The notes under the pieces were generated by a model that was given only the letters and a program-made list of their open reading frames with translations, was not told the DNA's origin and did no database searches. Of a DNA stretch of 64,000 nucleotides, positions 1 through 8,222 are shown in pieces. A program made the position numbers and the translations under genes. Numbering within the stretch: position 1 is the stretch's first letter; every line of letters starts with the position of its first letter. Source of the DNA: Nocardioides sp. BGMRC 2183 (GTDB lineage Bacteria > Actinomycetota > Actinomycetes > Propionibacteriales > Nocardioidaceae); contig VSSA01000015.1 in the NCBI GenBank assembly GCA_008123405.1, positions 1 through 64,000 on the forward strand, read 5' to 3'.

Positions 1-60
1 CGCACGCGACTGCAGCACAGCGGTGGTGATGCGGTCGGTGCGAGTACCGAGGATCGACAT
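1..60 (-). CDS. N-terminus of a cut-off gene, possibly a 13E12-type HNH protein
   Basis: Only the first 20 codons are inside the window, starting with ATG at 60 and reading MSILGTRTDRITTAVLQSRA. The rest lies to the left. An SOS-like palindrome lies 51-66 nt upstream of the start, so the gene is probably DNA-damage inducible. Mycobacterial 13E12-repeat HNH proteins are LexA-controlled, and actinobacterial members often begin with a short ITxxV-like segment, so that family is my best guess. It rests on very few residues. Another SOS gene, such as a translesion polymerase accessory factor, is equally possible. Confidence 0.4.
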   Translation of the reverse strand, partial: MSILGTRTDRITTAVLQSRA

Positions 61-110
61 GGAAACGGGCCTTCCGAGGAGCGATTCGGTAGCCCTGATT
101 CTACGCTCAT

Positions 111-126
111 TCGAACTGTTGTTCTA
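111..126. promoter_or_regulatory. LexA/SOS-like box
   Basis: TCGAACTGTTGTTCTA matches the Gram-positive LexA palindrome TCGAAC-N4-GTTCGA at 11 of 12 arm positions. It lies upstream of the minus-strand gene that starts at 60, which is its natural target. The other flanking gene ends at 293 and reads toward the box, so it is not a target. Confidence 0.55.
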
Positions 127-216
127 CCCGTCCCGGCGCTCTGTGGAGGACTGTTTATGCAGGTCAGCCTGTGGATGACGAGTGGGCCGGCCGGTGACTG
201 ACGGGACGACTCGCCC

Positions 217-281
217 ACTGAGCGTTGGTGACTTCGAAGCTCGCTCCGCTCGCACCCCAACCGCCAGGCGGACTGCTCAGT
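217..281. repeat. Imperfect intergenic inverted repeat
   Basis: ACTGAGC at 217-223 pairs with GCTCAGT at 275-281. Inside lie GTTGGTG/CACCCCAAC-like arms, a self-complementary TTCGAA and a smaller CCGCC-type hairpin. It sits just downstream of the GNAT gene in that gene's direction, so a terminator or folded 3' UTR is plausible. No U-run is evident. Confidence 0.35.
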
Positions 282-292
282 CGTGTGGACCC

Positions 293-883
293 TCAGGTCG
301 TGCCGAGCCGGTGTCGCACCACCCTCCGGCGCAGGGTGGGAGCGGCCGCGATCTCATAACCGGCGGCGAGGAACGCCTGGAGAAGTCCGACCGATGCCTC
401 ATCCCAGATCACGGTCTTTCCCGGCGGCGGCTCGGTGGGGTAGCCCTCGAGGACGCGGGCGCCGGCCTGGCTCCCGTATTCGACCGTGGCGGCGGCGAGC
501 TCGTACATCAGTCCTTGCCGTCGATAGCCGGTGCGCACGACGAAGCAGGTGACCGACCAGACGCCCTCGAGGTCGGGGTCCATCCGCATCCACGACTTCT
601 GCCGAGCCCAGATCCTCGGGTAGTTCTCCCGCGGCTCGACGGCGACCCAGCCGGCCGGTACGTCGTCGACGTAACCGAGGATTCCGGACGTGGGGCCACT
701 CGTGCCGCAACCTGCCTGTTCCACGAGCGCGGCGTCGCGCTCCTCCTGGGTCGTGTCGCGCCAGATCCAGCCGGGGACCTTGAGCGCCTGGCAGCGGCAC
801 TTGCGGGGCCCACCGGCATCGAACACGGCTTCGACGTCCTCGCTCGTCGCGGCGTTGGCCGGTCGCCAGGTGAACGCGGGCAC
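293..883 (-). CDS. GNAT-family N-acetyltransferase
   Basis: A 196-residue protein beginning VPAFTWRPANAATSEDVEAVF. The core segment VWSVTCFVVRTGYRRQGL followed by MYELAAATVEYG is the acetyl-CoA-binding GNAT motif A (the R-x-x-G/A-type turn after a beta strand). A Cys-rich stretch (GGPRKCRCQALKVPGW) and the closing pattern VLEGYPTEP...GLLQAFLAAGYE resemble acetyltransferases annotated only by fold. The acceptor substrate cannot be read from sequence. I chose GTG at 883, with a G-rich segment just upstream, because further N-terminal extension would overlap the start of the divergent flavin reductase. That divergence leaves about 70 bp for both promoters. Confidence 0.75.
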   Translation of the reverse strand: MPAFTWRPANAATSEDVEAVFDAGGPRKCRCQALKVPGWIWRDTTQEERDAALVEQAGCGTSGPTSGILGYVDDVPAGWVAVEPRENYPRIWARQKSWMRMDPDLEGVWSVTCFVVRTGYRRQGLMYELAAATVEYGSQAGARVLEGYPTEPPPGKTVIWDEASVGLLQAFLAAGYEIAAAPTLRRRVVRHRLGTT

Positions 884-953
884 GCCCCCGAGGCTACTGG
901 CGAGCCGGCCGCGCGTTACGCAACCCCGACTGCCGGTCCCTATGCTGGCGCCT

Positions 954-1550
954 GTGAGCGTCCGCACCGTCTTCGACCCTGCCGACGCCGGCGTCAACGC
1001 CTACCACCTGCTGACCGCGCTGGTCGTCCCGCGCCCGATCGCCTGGGTCACGTCGCTGTCCGCCGACGGCGTGGTCAACCTGGCACCGCACTCCTTCTTC
1101 ACCGTTGCCTCGGCTCGCCCGCCGATCGTGCAGTTCACCTCGGTCGGGCACAAGGACACCCTGCGCAACGTGACCGCGACCGGAGAGTTCGTGGTCAACC
1201 TCGCCACGGAGGCGCTGACCGAGCAGATCAACGCCAGCTCGGCGCCGTACCCGTCCGAGGTGGGGGAGGCGGACGTCCTGGGCATCGCGACCGAGCCCTC
1301 CGAACGGGTCGCCGCGCCCCGGGTCGCGGAATCGCCCGCGTCGATCGAGTGCCGCCTGCACTCCACCGTGCCGCTGGGCGAGTCCACCCTGGTGCTCGGC
1401 GACGTGGTGGCGATCAGCGTCGACCGGGACGTGCTCGACGGGGATCACCCGCGCTTCGACCTGCTGCGTCCGATGTCGCGGCTGGGGCGCGACGAGTGGG
1501 GCCTGCCGCCCGCGACCATCCGGCTCACCCGACCGACCCGCGTCGACTGA
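954..1550 (+). CDS. Flavin reductase domain protein (DIM6/NTAB type)
   Basis: A 198-residue protein opening with VSVRTVFDPADAGVNAYHLLTALVV and RPIAWVTSLSADGVVNLAPHS, the FMN-binding split-barrel signature of flavin reductase-like proteins. The motif TGEFVVNLATEALTEQIN follows, as in family members. Such proteins reduce FMN or act as flavin-dependent oxidoreductases; the physiological partner is unknown. The -10-like TATGCT at 941-946 ends 7 nt before GTG 954, so the transcript is probably leaderless. An in-frame ATG at 942 is the alternative start but lies inside that -10. Confidence 0.8.
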   Translation: MSVRTVFDPADAGVNAYHLLTALVVPRPIAWVTSLSADGVVNLAPHSFFTVASARPPIVQFTSVGHKDTLRNVTATGEFVVNLATEALTEQINASSAPYPSEVGEADVLGIATEPSERVAAPRVAESPASIECRLHSTVPLGESTLVLGDVVAISVDRDVLDGDHPRFDLLRPMSRLGRDEWGLPPATIRLTRPTRVD

Positions 1551-1632
1551 CACGACTTACTCGTCTGAGACACAGCAGCGCGTGTCACGCGGCGCGCATG
1601 CCCGAGAACACACGAACTTGGCACGACGCTGG

Positions 1633-1638
1633 TAGAAT
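1633..1638 (+). promoter_or_regulatory. Extended -10 promoter for the SNF2 gene
   Basis: TGGTAGAAT carries an extended -10 (TGn plus TAGAAT). It predicts a leader of roughly 150 nt before the GTG at 1793. No convincing -35 lies at 17 nt spacing, which fits extended -10 promoters. Confidence 0.45.
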
Positions 1639-1745
1639 CGCGGCACGCCGCTCGCTGAGGACCAGCCCTGCCGGACCAGCAGGCGCTGCAGCCGCAGCGG
1701 CAATCGCAAGGGTCGACGATCCAGCACGCCTGGCGGACCCGACGC

Positions 1746-1761
1746 GACGTCGTACGACGTC
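1746..1761. repeat. Perfect 16-bp palindrome in the SNF2 gene leader
   Basis: GACGTCGTACGACGTC is self-complementary over all 16 bases and lies 32 nt before the SNF2 start codon. It is two inverted copies of the over-represented octamer CGTCGTAC sharing a central GTAC. It may be an operator or a chromosomal motif site. Confidence 0.5.
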
Positions 1762-1792
1762 ACCGGGTCGGGCCGCCTCAGGAAGGACATCT

Positions 1793-3931
1793 GTGGCTCG
1801 AGGAGGCCAGCGCTCGTCGCAGCAGCGACGGAGCCGAGGCAACAACGGCAACAAGTCGGGGCAGAAGCACCGCAACGAAGAGGGGATCATCCCGGTCCTC
1901 GCACGGGTCGTGCGCGAGGTGGAGTCGGCGGTGCAACGTCGCTCCACGGTGCTCTCGGTGCGCACGAAGTTCCAGGTGGTAGCCCTGCTGGTGCGCGAGG
2001 AACGCACTCGGGTCAAGGCCGACCCCACGCTCTCGGACTCCCGCCGCGGCGAGGAGCTCAAGCGCCTCGACGGCATCGCCACGATCCTCGCGCAGACCGC
2101 CGCCCGCGACTCGACGCTGTTCACCCTGCTCGGTGAGGACGCCGAGGTCTCCGAGGACGCCAAGCATCTGCGTCGCGAACTGCTGGCCAAGGCCGGGATC
2201 GAGGTCGCCGACGACGAGCCCGAGCCCGAGCCGGACGAGGCCGCCGTGGCTTCGGCGGCTCGCCGCGTCGTACCGACCTCGGTGGCGGCACGCCAGTTGG
2301 CCAGCCCGTTCCTGGTGCCCGACTTCGAAGGTGCCCGCGCGCCGGTCCGCCCACAGCGACTGGCCGGGTGGGAGCTGCTCGAGCCGCTCTTCCGCTCCTT
2401 CGAGCGGGCCCCGGAGGGCTCGGCCGCGGTGATGGAGCTGCCCGAGCCGGCCTCTCTCTATACGCCGGCCGGACGCGAGCTGATGCACCACCAGGCGCAG
2501 TTGGTGGCGGCCGCGAGCGCCGGCCATCGCACCTTCCTGCTCGCCGACGAGCCCGGTCTGGGCAAGACCGCCCAGGCGCTGCTGGCCGCGCAGGCTGCTG
2601 GTGCGTTCCCGCTGCTGGTCGCGGTGCCGAACGTGGTGAAGACCAACTGGGCCCGTGAGGTCGCCCTCTGGACACCCAAGCGCACCGTCACGGTGGTGCA
2701 CGGCGACGGCGAGGACATCGACGGGTTCGCCGACGTGGTCGTGGTGAACTACGAGATCCTGGACCGGCACATCGGCTGGCTCGGCAAGCACGGGTTCCGC
2801 GGGATGATCGTGGACGAGGCCCACTACATCAAGAACAAGACCTCCCAGCGCTCCCAGCACGTGCTCGAGATCGCGGACCGGATCCGCACCCGCACCGCCA
2901 ACCCACTGATGATGGCGCTCACCGGCACGCCGCTGATCAACGACATCGAGGACTTCCGCGCGATCTGGCAGTTCCTCGGCTGGATCGACGAGAAGGTGCC
3001 GCTCGGCCCTCTGATGGCTGCGCTGGAGGAGACCGGGCTGACCCCGGCCGACGCCGGTTTCTATCCCGCCGCGCGCCGGATCGTGGTGGACCAGGGCATC
3101 GTGCGCCGCCGCAAGATCGACGTCGCCTCCGACATCCCCGCGCGCCGCGTGGCCGACCTCCCGGTCGAGCTCGAGGGCGAAGCCGGACGCTCGATCCGCA
3201 AGGCCGAGGCCGAGCTGGCCCGCCGCATGGTGGAGCGGTACGACGTCGCGCTGGCCACCCGTCGCCAGGGCTCGGTGGTCGAGGGGATCGACCATGACCT
3301 GGTCCGTCAGGTCGCCACCTGGGAGCGCGAGGACAACGCGACCAAGACCGGCGAGAACGTCTTCGAGATGCTGCGCCGGATCGGTCAGGCCAAGGCCGGG
3401 TTGGCGGCGGACTACACCGCCCAGTTGGCCCGCAACGTCGGCAAGGTGGTCTTCTTCGCCAAGCACATCGACGTGATGGACACCGCTGCCGAGACCTTCG
3501 CCCAGCGCGGCATCCGCTACGCGTCGGTGCGGGGCGACCAGAGCTCCACGGTGCGTCAGCGCGAGATCGACTCGTTCGTCAACGACCCCGAGGTCGAGGT
3601 CGTCGTCTGCTCGCTGACCGCCGCCGGCGTCGGCCTGAACCTCCAGGTCGCCTCCAACCTGGTGCTCGCCGAGCTCTCCTGGACCGACGCCGAGCAGACC
3701 CAGGCGATCGACCGGGTGCACCGGATCGGCCAGACCGAACCGGTCACCGCGTGGCGGGTGATCGCCACGCAGACCCTCGACACCCGGATCGCCGAGCTGA
3801 TCGACCGTAAGGCCGGCTTGGCGGCGCGGGCCCTGGACGGTGCAGGCGAGGCCGCGGAGACCTCGATCGACGTCCAGACCGAGGCGCTGGTCGCGCTGCT
3901 CACCGACGCGCTCACCCAGCGCGCCGGCTGA
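1793..3931 (+). CDS. SNF2-family DEAD/DEAH-box ATPase (SMARCAL1-like)
   Basis: A 712-residue protein. Residues 1-30 are basic and Q/R/N-rich, and residues 30-230 are a mostly helical region I do not recognise. The Walker A motif DEPGLGKTAQ is near residue 253 and the DEAH box in VDEAHYIKN near 340. LTGTPLIND follows, and the second RecA domain contains VCSLTAAGVGLNLQ and IDRVHRIGQT near 643. These are SNF2 motifs I, II, III, V and VI, so the protein is a DNA-translocating ATPase, probably in DNA repair or remodelling. GTG 1793 follows GGAAGGA with good spacing. The frame stays open upstream to 182, but that part is antisense to the GNAT gene and overlaps the reductase. Confidence 0.85.
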   Translation: MARGGQRSSQQRRSRGNNGNKSGQKHRNEEGIIPVLARVVREVESAVQRRSTVLSVRTKFQVVALLVREERTRVKADPTLSDSRRGEELKRLDGIATILAQTAARDSTLFTLLGEDAEVSEDAKHLRRELLAKAGIEVADDEPEPEPDEAAVASAARRVVPTSVAARQLASPFLVPDFEGARAPVRPQRLAGWELLEPLFRSFERAPEGSAAVMELPEPASLYTPAGRELMHHQAQLVAAASAGHRTFLLADEPGLGKTAQALLAAQAAGAFPLLVAVPNVVKTNWAREVALWTPKRTVTVVHGDGEDIDGFADVVVVNYEILDRHIGWLGKHGFRGMIVDEAHYIKNKTSQRSQHVLEIADRIRTRTANPLMMALTGTPLINDIEDFRAIWQFLGWIDEKVPLGPLMAALEETGLTPADAGFYPAARRIVVDQGIVRRRKIDVASDIPARRVADLPVELEGEAGRSIRKAEAELARRMVERYDVALATRRQGSVVEGIDHDLVRQVATWEREDNATKTGENVFEMLRRIGQAKAGLAADYTAQLARNVGKVVFFAKHIDVMDTAAETFAQRGIRYASVRGDQSSTVRQREIDSFVNDPEVEVVVCSLTAAGVGLNLQVASNLVLAELSWTDAEQTQAIDRVHRIGQTEPVTAWRVIATQTLDTRIAELIDRKAGLAARALDGAGEAAETSIDVQTEALVALLTDALTQRAG

Positions 3932-3950
3932 CGAAGCCCACGTCGGCCCG

Positions 3951-4856
3951 GTGATCTGGCAGGTCCTGGCGGCCTACCGTCGTACGCCACCGGAGTTGCG
4001 CTCGCCCTGGCTGCTGGCGCCCTTCGACCTCGCCGGTCCTCGCTCGCTGCGAGCACTGCGCCGCCGCACGACGGTGGGCGGGACCGGCGACCACGTCGAG
4101 GCGGTCCCGCCGACCCGCGACCTGCCCTCGGGCGCCGTGCTCTGGTTCCACGGCGGTGGTCATGTCGCGGGCAGCGCGGCCGCCGAACAGGGGTTCGTCC
4201 GCGATCTGGCCGATCACCTCGGTGCGGTGGTGGTCGCGGTGGACTACCGACTGGCGCCGGAGCACCCGTTCCCGGCGGGACTGGAGGATGCCTACGCCGC
4301 CCTCGGCGACCTGGTACGACGCAGTGCCGATCTCGGCGTCGACCCCGACCGGATCGCCGTGGCCGGTGCCAGTGCGGGCGCCGGACTGGCGGCGTCGCTG
4401 TGCCAGCTGGTCCGCGATCGCGGCGAGCACCGGATCTGCTTCCAGGCACTGCGGTATCCGATGTTGGACGACCGGACCCGCCCGGCACGCCGCGGGCGGC
4501 ACTACGTGTGGTCGGCCCGCTCCAACAGCTACGCGTGGGACTGCTACCTGGGCCGACGCGGGCAGGCGGCACCGGTCGCGCCGCCGCGCTATGCGGCACC
4601 AGCCCGCACCGAGGACCTCGCAGGCCTGCCGCCGGCGTGGATCGGGGTGGGGGAGGAGGACCTGTTCCACCGCGAGTGCGTGCGCTATGCGGACCGGCTG
4701 CGCTCGGCGGGTGTCCCGGTCACGCTCGACGCGGTGCCCGGGATGTACCACGGCGCGGACGGGGTGCGCCCCGACGCACCGCTGGTCCTCGACTTCCTCG
4801 CTCGCGAACGGGCCGCCCTCGCCGCCACGGTCAGCGCCCCGCCGTCGGGTCACTAG
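3951..4856 (+). CDS. Alpha/beta hydrolase, hormone-sensitive lipase family
   Basis: A 301-residue protein with the HSL oxyanion-hole motif HGGGHVAG, then DYRLAPEHPFPAGLED, and the nucleophile elbow GASAGAGLA (serine in G-x-S-x-G). The acid residue is likely in IGVGEEDLFH and the catalytic histidine in MYHGAD near the C-terminus. The predicted activity is hydrolysis of short acyl esters; the substrate is unknown. It starts 20 nt after the SNF2 stop with no clear Shine-Dalgarno, so translational coupling is likely. GTG 3951 is the first start that does not overlap the SNF2 gene. Confidence 0.8.
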   Translation: MIWQVLAAYRRTPPELRSPWLLAPFDLAGPRSLRALRRRTTVGGTGDHVEAVPPTRDLPSGAVLWFHGGGHVAGSAAAEQGFVRDLADHLGAVVVAVDYRLAPEHPFPAGLEDAYAALGDLVRRSADLGVDPDRIAVAGASAGAGLAASLCQLVRDRGEHRICFQALRYPMLDDRTRPARRGRHYVWSARSNSYAWDCYLGRRGQAAPVAPPRYAAPARTEDLAGLPPAWIGVGEEDLFHRECVRYADRLRSAGVPVTLDAVPGMYHGADGVRPDAPLVLDFLARERAALAATVSAPPSGH

Positions 4857-4866
4857 GGTTGCCCGC

Positions 4867-5598
4867 ATGCCTGCCCGCACCGCGACCCCGCGTGCCTACG
4901 AGCGTCTCGAGGTGGCCCCGGTGCGGTCCACCGCCGAACGGTTGGTCCAGCGCATGGAGACGCGGTTGCCCGGGCGGAACCTCATTGCGGTCGGCCACGA
5001 GCTGGTCGACCTGATCGCGGACGTCGACGTCGGCAGTCACCAGATCCGTAGCCGGGTGCGGATGGCCCGCGTGGTCACCCGGCTGGTGCTCGGCGTGGCC
5101 GTGGTGCTGGCGACACTCTTCTTGCTGCTGGCCATCCGCGACGCGGTCGAGCAACGGCAGGTCGAGGACTCTGTGGAGTGGCTCGCTGTCATCGAGACCG
5201 TCGTGAACGACGTCGTCTTCTTGGCCATCGCGGTCTTCTTCCTCTACGGGATCCCCGACCGGGTGGAACGCGCGCACCTGCTCGATCTGCTCCACCGCCT
5301 GCGGTCGCTGGCACACATCATCGACATGCATCAACTGACCAAGGACCCCGAGCGGGTGCGCGCGGACTACCTGCCCTCGGCCAGGTCGGCGGAGGTCGAT
5401 CTGGACCCTCGATCGATGGAGGCGTATCTCGATTACTGCTCGGAGCTGCTCAGCCTGGTCGGCAAGACGGCCGCGCTCTGCGCCGAGGAGTCCCAGGACC
5501 CGGTGGTGCTGGACACGGTGCGGTCCGTCGAGACGCTGACCACCGGCCTGGCCCGCACGATCTGGCAGAAGATCGCCCTCCTTCCCGGACGTTCTTAG
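4867..5598 (+). CDS. Conserved two-TM membrane protein of unknown function
   Basis: A 243-residue protein. It has a soluble N-terminus with RSTAERLVQRMETRLPGR, two hydrophobic segments (about residues 72-95 and 115-135, VVTRLVLGVAVVLATLFLLL and VVFLAIAVFFLYGI), then a long cytosolic helical domain. I do not recognise a family with a known role. The -10-like TAGGGT at 4854-4859 overlaps the TAG stop of the previous gene and ends 7 nt before ATG 4867, so the gene probably has its own leaderless promoter. The MITE-like element begins at its stop codon. Confidence 0.7.
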   Translation: MPARTATPRAYERLEVAPVRSTAERLVQRMETRLPGRNLIAVGHELVDLIADVDVGSHQIRSRVRMARVVTRLVLGVAVVLATLFLLLAIRDAVEQRQVEDSVEWLAVIETVVNDVVFLAIAVFFLYGIPDRVERAHLLDLLHRLRSLAHIIDMHQLTKDPERVRADYLPSARSAEVDLDPRSMEAYLDYCSELLSLVGKTAALCAEESQDPVVLDTVRSVETLTTGLARTIWQKIALLPGRS

Positions 5599-5762
5599 AG
5601 ATCGCGCGGGTAGGCGGCGCCTGCTGCGCGCCGCGATGCGCGCACGCTGGCTGCGTTGGCGTCGATCGACGGTCAACCAGACCGCCTCACTCCGCCGCCT
5701 TGCCATCGCACGCGCCTCACGGCGCTCGCGACGGCGCCGCCTACCCGTGCGATCTCTTAGAG
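5593..5762. mobile_element. MITE-like element, copy 1 of an intergenic repeat family
   Basis: Inverted ends of 21 bp (5601-5621 and 5733-5753, one mismatch; 25 bp if the AGAG/CTCT ends are counted) enclose about 110 bp. The direct repeat TCTTAGAG flanks them at 5593-5600 and 5755-5762, as expected for an 8-bp target-site duplication. The duplication overlaps the stop codon of the upstream gene. The core 5621-5734 is related to 55084-55197. It encodes no transposase and lies between convergent genes, so it may also act as a bidirectional terminator. Confidence 0.55.
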
Positions 5763-5775
5763 GTTCCGGTCGGCC

Positions 5776-6759
5776 TCAGCCCCTCCGCGCCAGGGTCAGT
5801 GCGAAGTCGTCGCGCACGTCGGTCCACTGCTCGACCACCTCGAGGTCGACGGCGGCGAGCTCGGCAGCGATCTGGTCGGTGGTGAACTTGGTGGAGATCT
5901 CGATCCGGATCTCCTCACCGGCCGCCAGCTCCAACTGCAGGTCCGCTCCGGGGATCCGCACCTGCTGCGGCACCTCGGCACGCAACCGCAGGTCCATCCG
6001 GCGCATCCGCGAGTCCCAGAACGGCACGTAACCGAAGGCGTCGGGATCGAAGTCGGCGTCGAGCTGATCGTTGAGCACCAGTAGTGCGTTCTTCACGAAC
6101 TCCTCCGTGACCCCGGCGCTGTCGTCGTAGGCGGCGATCAGCCGGTCGGCCTCCTTGACCAGATCGGTGCCGAGCAGCAGGTGGTCACCGGGCGACATCG
6201 CGTCCGCCAAGGCGCCGAGGAACGCGGCACGCTCCTCCAGGTAGAGGTTGCCCAGCGTGCCGCCGAGGAAGGCGATCAGCTTGTTCGGATACCGCGCCAG
6301 GTGGCTGAGGTGCAGGGTGAAGTCGCCGACCACGGCGTCCACGGCGACCCCGTGGTAGCGAGCGGCGATCTGGTCGGCGGCGGCGCGCAGGATCTCCTCG
6401 GAGACGTCGACCGGCACGAAGCGCTCCAGTCGACCCCCGCCGCTCAAGGCGTCGAGGAGCAGCCGGGTCTTGTCGCTGGTCCCGCTGCCGAGCTCGACCA
6501 GGGTGGAGGCCCCGCTCGCGGCCGCGATGCTGTCGGCCCGGGCCGCGAGGATCGATCGCTCCGCCTCGGTCGGGTAGTACTCGGGGAGCCGGGTGATCCG
6601 GTCGAAGAGCAGTGAGCCGCGCTCGTCGTAGAGCCATTTCGGCGGCAGCGAGCGGGGCGTCGTACCGAGTCCTCGGCGGACGTCGGCGACCAGGGCCTCG
6701 GCCGCCCAGTCGGGCTCCAGCAGCACGGCGAGACGGGGTGTGCGGACCTCGGACACCAC
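5776..6759 (-). CDS. egtD: Histidine N-alpha-methyltransferase EgtD
   Basis: A 327-residue SAM-dependent enzyme that trimethylates histidine to hercynine, the first step of ergothioneine synthesis. Signatures include PKWLYDERGSLLFDRIT, PEYYPTEAER, the SAM loop VELGSGTSDKTR, VPVDVSEEIL and FLGGTLGNL. The C-terminal half has FVKNALLVLNDQLDADFD and MRRMDLRL, as in mycobacterial EgtD. It follows egtB by 29 nt in the same operon. Two adjacent GTG codons at 6759 and 6756 compete for the start, and the Shine-Dalgarno is weak. Confidence 0.92.
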   Translation of the reverse strand: MVSEVRTPRLAVLLEPDWAAEALVADVRRGLGTTPRSLPPKWLYDERGSLLFDRITRLPEYYPTEAERSILAARADSIAAASGASTLVELGSGTSDKTRLLLDALSGGGRLERFVPVDVSEEILRAAADQIAARYHGVAVDAVVGDFTLHLSHLARYPNKLIAFLGGTLGNLYLEERAAFLGALADAMSPGDHLLLGTDLVKEADRLIAAYDDSAGVTEEFVKNALLVLNDQLDADFDPDAFGYVPFWDSRMRRMDLRLRAEVPQQVRIPGADLQLELAAGEEIRIEISTKFTTDQIAAELAAVDLEVVEQWTDVRDDFALTLARRG

Positions 6760-6788
6760 TGATCAATCCCGCCTGCTCCACGCCGCGC

Positions 6789-8123
6789 TCATCGTGGGTC
6801 CCCCTCGGCCAGACGCACCCCGGAGAGCGCCCACCGGGCTCCCGGAGGAAAGAAATTGCGATAGGTGGCCCGGGCGTGACCGGGCGGGGTCAACGCGCAC
6901 CCGCCCCGCAGCACCATCTGACCGGACATGAACTTGCCGTTGTATTCGCCGATCGCACCGCTGGCCGGTCGGAAGCCGGGGTAGGGGAGGTAGGCGGAGC
7001 CAGTCCACTCCCAGCAGTCGCCGAACATCTGCCGCAACCCCTCACCACCGGGCGCGGCGGCAAGGGGGTGGTAGCTGTCCGTGTTCGCCAGGTTGACCTG
7101 GCCCGCCGGTCCGTGCGCCGTGCCCTCGACGCTGCGCGCCGCGTGCTCCCACTCCGCCTCGGTGGGGAGTCGCTTGCCGGCCCAGGTCGCGAAGGCGTCC
7201 GCCTCGTAGTGGCTGATATGGGCCACCGGGAGCCCCGGGTCGACCGGGAACGTCCCGTGCAGCGTGTGCTCGAACCAGACCCCGTCGATCTCGGTCCAGT
7301 AGAACGGCGCCCGCCACCCCTCCCCGGTGACCTTCGCCCAGCCGTCCGACAGCCACAGCTCGTGGCGCCGGTAGCCGCCGTCGGCGATGAACTCGAGCCA
7401 CTCGCCGTTGGTCACCAACCGATCCGCCAGCCGGTACGGCGCCAGCCACTCCTGGTGCAATGGCAGCTCGTTGTCGAAGCAGAACCCTGCGCCCTCGCTG
7501 CCGATCTCGACCAGGCCGCCGTCGAACCCGACCCAACCGAGCCGATCCGGCGTGCTGGTGGGCGCGGGGCGTCCGGCGTAGACCGGCTGCAGCGGGTTAC
7601 GGGACAGCACGTGCTTGATGTCCATCAGCAGCAGCTCCTGGTGCTGCTGCTCGTGATGGAAGCCGAGCTCGATCGTGGTGGCGAGCTTGCTCAACGCGCC
7701 GTCGTCGAGCCGGGTGATCAGCTCCCGCATCCGCTCGTCCACGTTGCGTCGGTAGTCGCCGACCTCGTGGGCGCCCGGCCGGCTGATCACGCCGCGGTCG
7801 GGGCGGGCGTAGCGCGGTCCGACGGACTCGTAGTAGCTGTTGAAGAGGAACCAGTACCGGTCCTGGAACGGTGCGAAGTCAGGTTCGTGGTCGGCTAGCA
7901 CGAAGGTCTCGAAGAACCAGGTCACGTGCGCGCGGTGCCACTTGGTGGGGGAGACGTCCGGCATCGACTGGACCGTCTGGTCCTCGGGCGAGAGCGGTGC
8001 TGCCAGCCATTCGGTGTGGGTGCGCACCTCGTCGTACCGGTGCTGCAGGCTGGTCGGATCCCACTCCGCTCCCTCCGGGGCGGGAGCGAGGGCGTGTTCG
8101 GACATGTGCGTTTCGTGCGACAT
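6789..8123 (-). CDS. egtB: Hercynine sulfoxide synthase EgtB
   Basis: A 444-residue non-haem iron enzyme that joins hercynine to a thiol with O2. It has an N-terminal DinB-like domain with the iron-ligand histidines (WHRAH at 62-66, and HHEQQHQE with H157 and H161) and a C-terminal formylglycine-generating-enzyme-like domain (GKRLPTEAEWEHAAR, GDCWEWTGSAYLPYPGF, MVLRGGCALTP, YRNFFPPGARWALSGVRLA). The actinobacterial enzyme usually takes gamma-glutamylcysteine. No egtA, egtC or egtE lies beside it, so those functions are elsewhere or the thiol donor differs. ATG 8123 follows GAGGTG. Confidence 0.92.
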   Translation of the reverse strand: MSHETHMSEHALAPAPEGAEWDPTSLQHRYDEVRTHTEWLAAPLSPEDQTVQSMPDVSPTKWHRAHVTWFFETFVLADHEPDFAPFQDRYWFLFNSYYESVGPRYARPDRGVISRPGAHEVGDYRRNVDERMRELITRLDDGALSKLATTIELGFHHEQQHQELLLMDIKHVLSRNPLQPVYAGRPAPTSTPDRLGWVGFDGGLVEIGSEGAGFCFDNELPLHQEWLAPYRLADRLVTNGEWLEFIADGGYRRHELWLSDGWAKVTGEGWRAPFYWTEIDGVWFEHTLHGTFPVDPGLPVAHISHYEADAFATWAGKRLPTEAEWEHAARSVEGTAHGPAGQVNLANTDSYHPLAAAPGGEGLRQMFGDCWEWTGSAYLPYPGFRPASGAIGEYNGKFMSGQMVLRGGCALTPPGHARATYRNFFPPGARWALSGVRLAEGDPR

Positions 8124-8222
8124 GAGGACACCTCGTGGTCGGGGATGATCCCTGCCTCGCCAAGGTAACCGGGACCGCCGACAGCATGCGTGGGGCAGCT
8201 GCGAGCGGTCGTTGCTCTGCGG

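Noticed and set aside
182-1792. Long upstream extension of the SNF2 reading frame
   Set aside because: The frame stays open because of GC bias, is antisense to the GNAT gene and overlaps the flavin reductase, while GTG 1793 has a good Shine-Dalgarno.
1778-3721. 647-codon antisense frame opposite the SNF2 gene
   Set aside because: It is a codon-bias shadow with low-complexity Asp/His/Gly-rich sequence and no family features.
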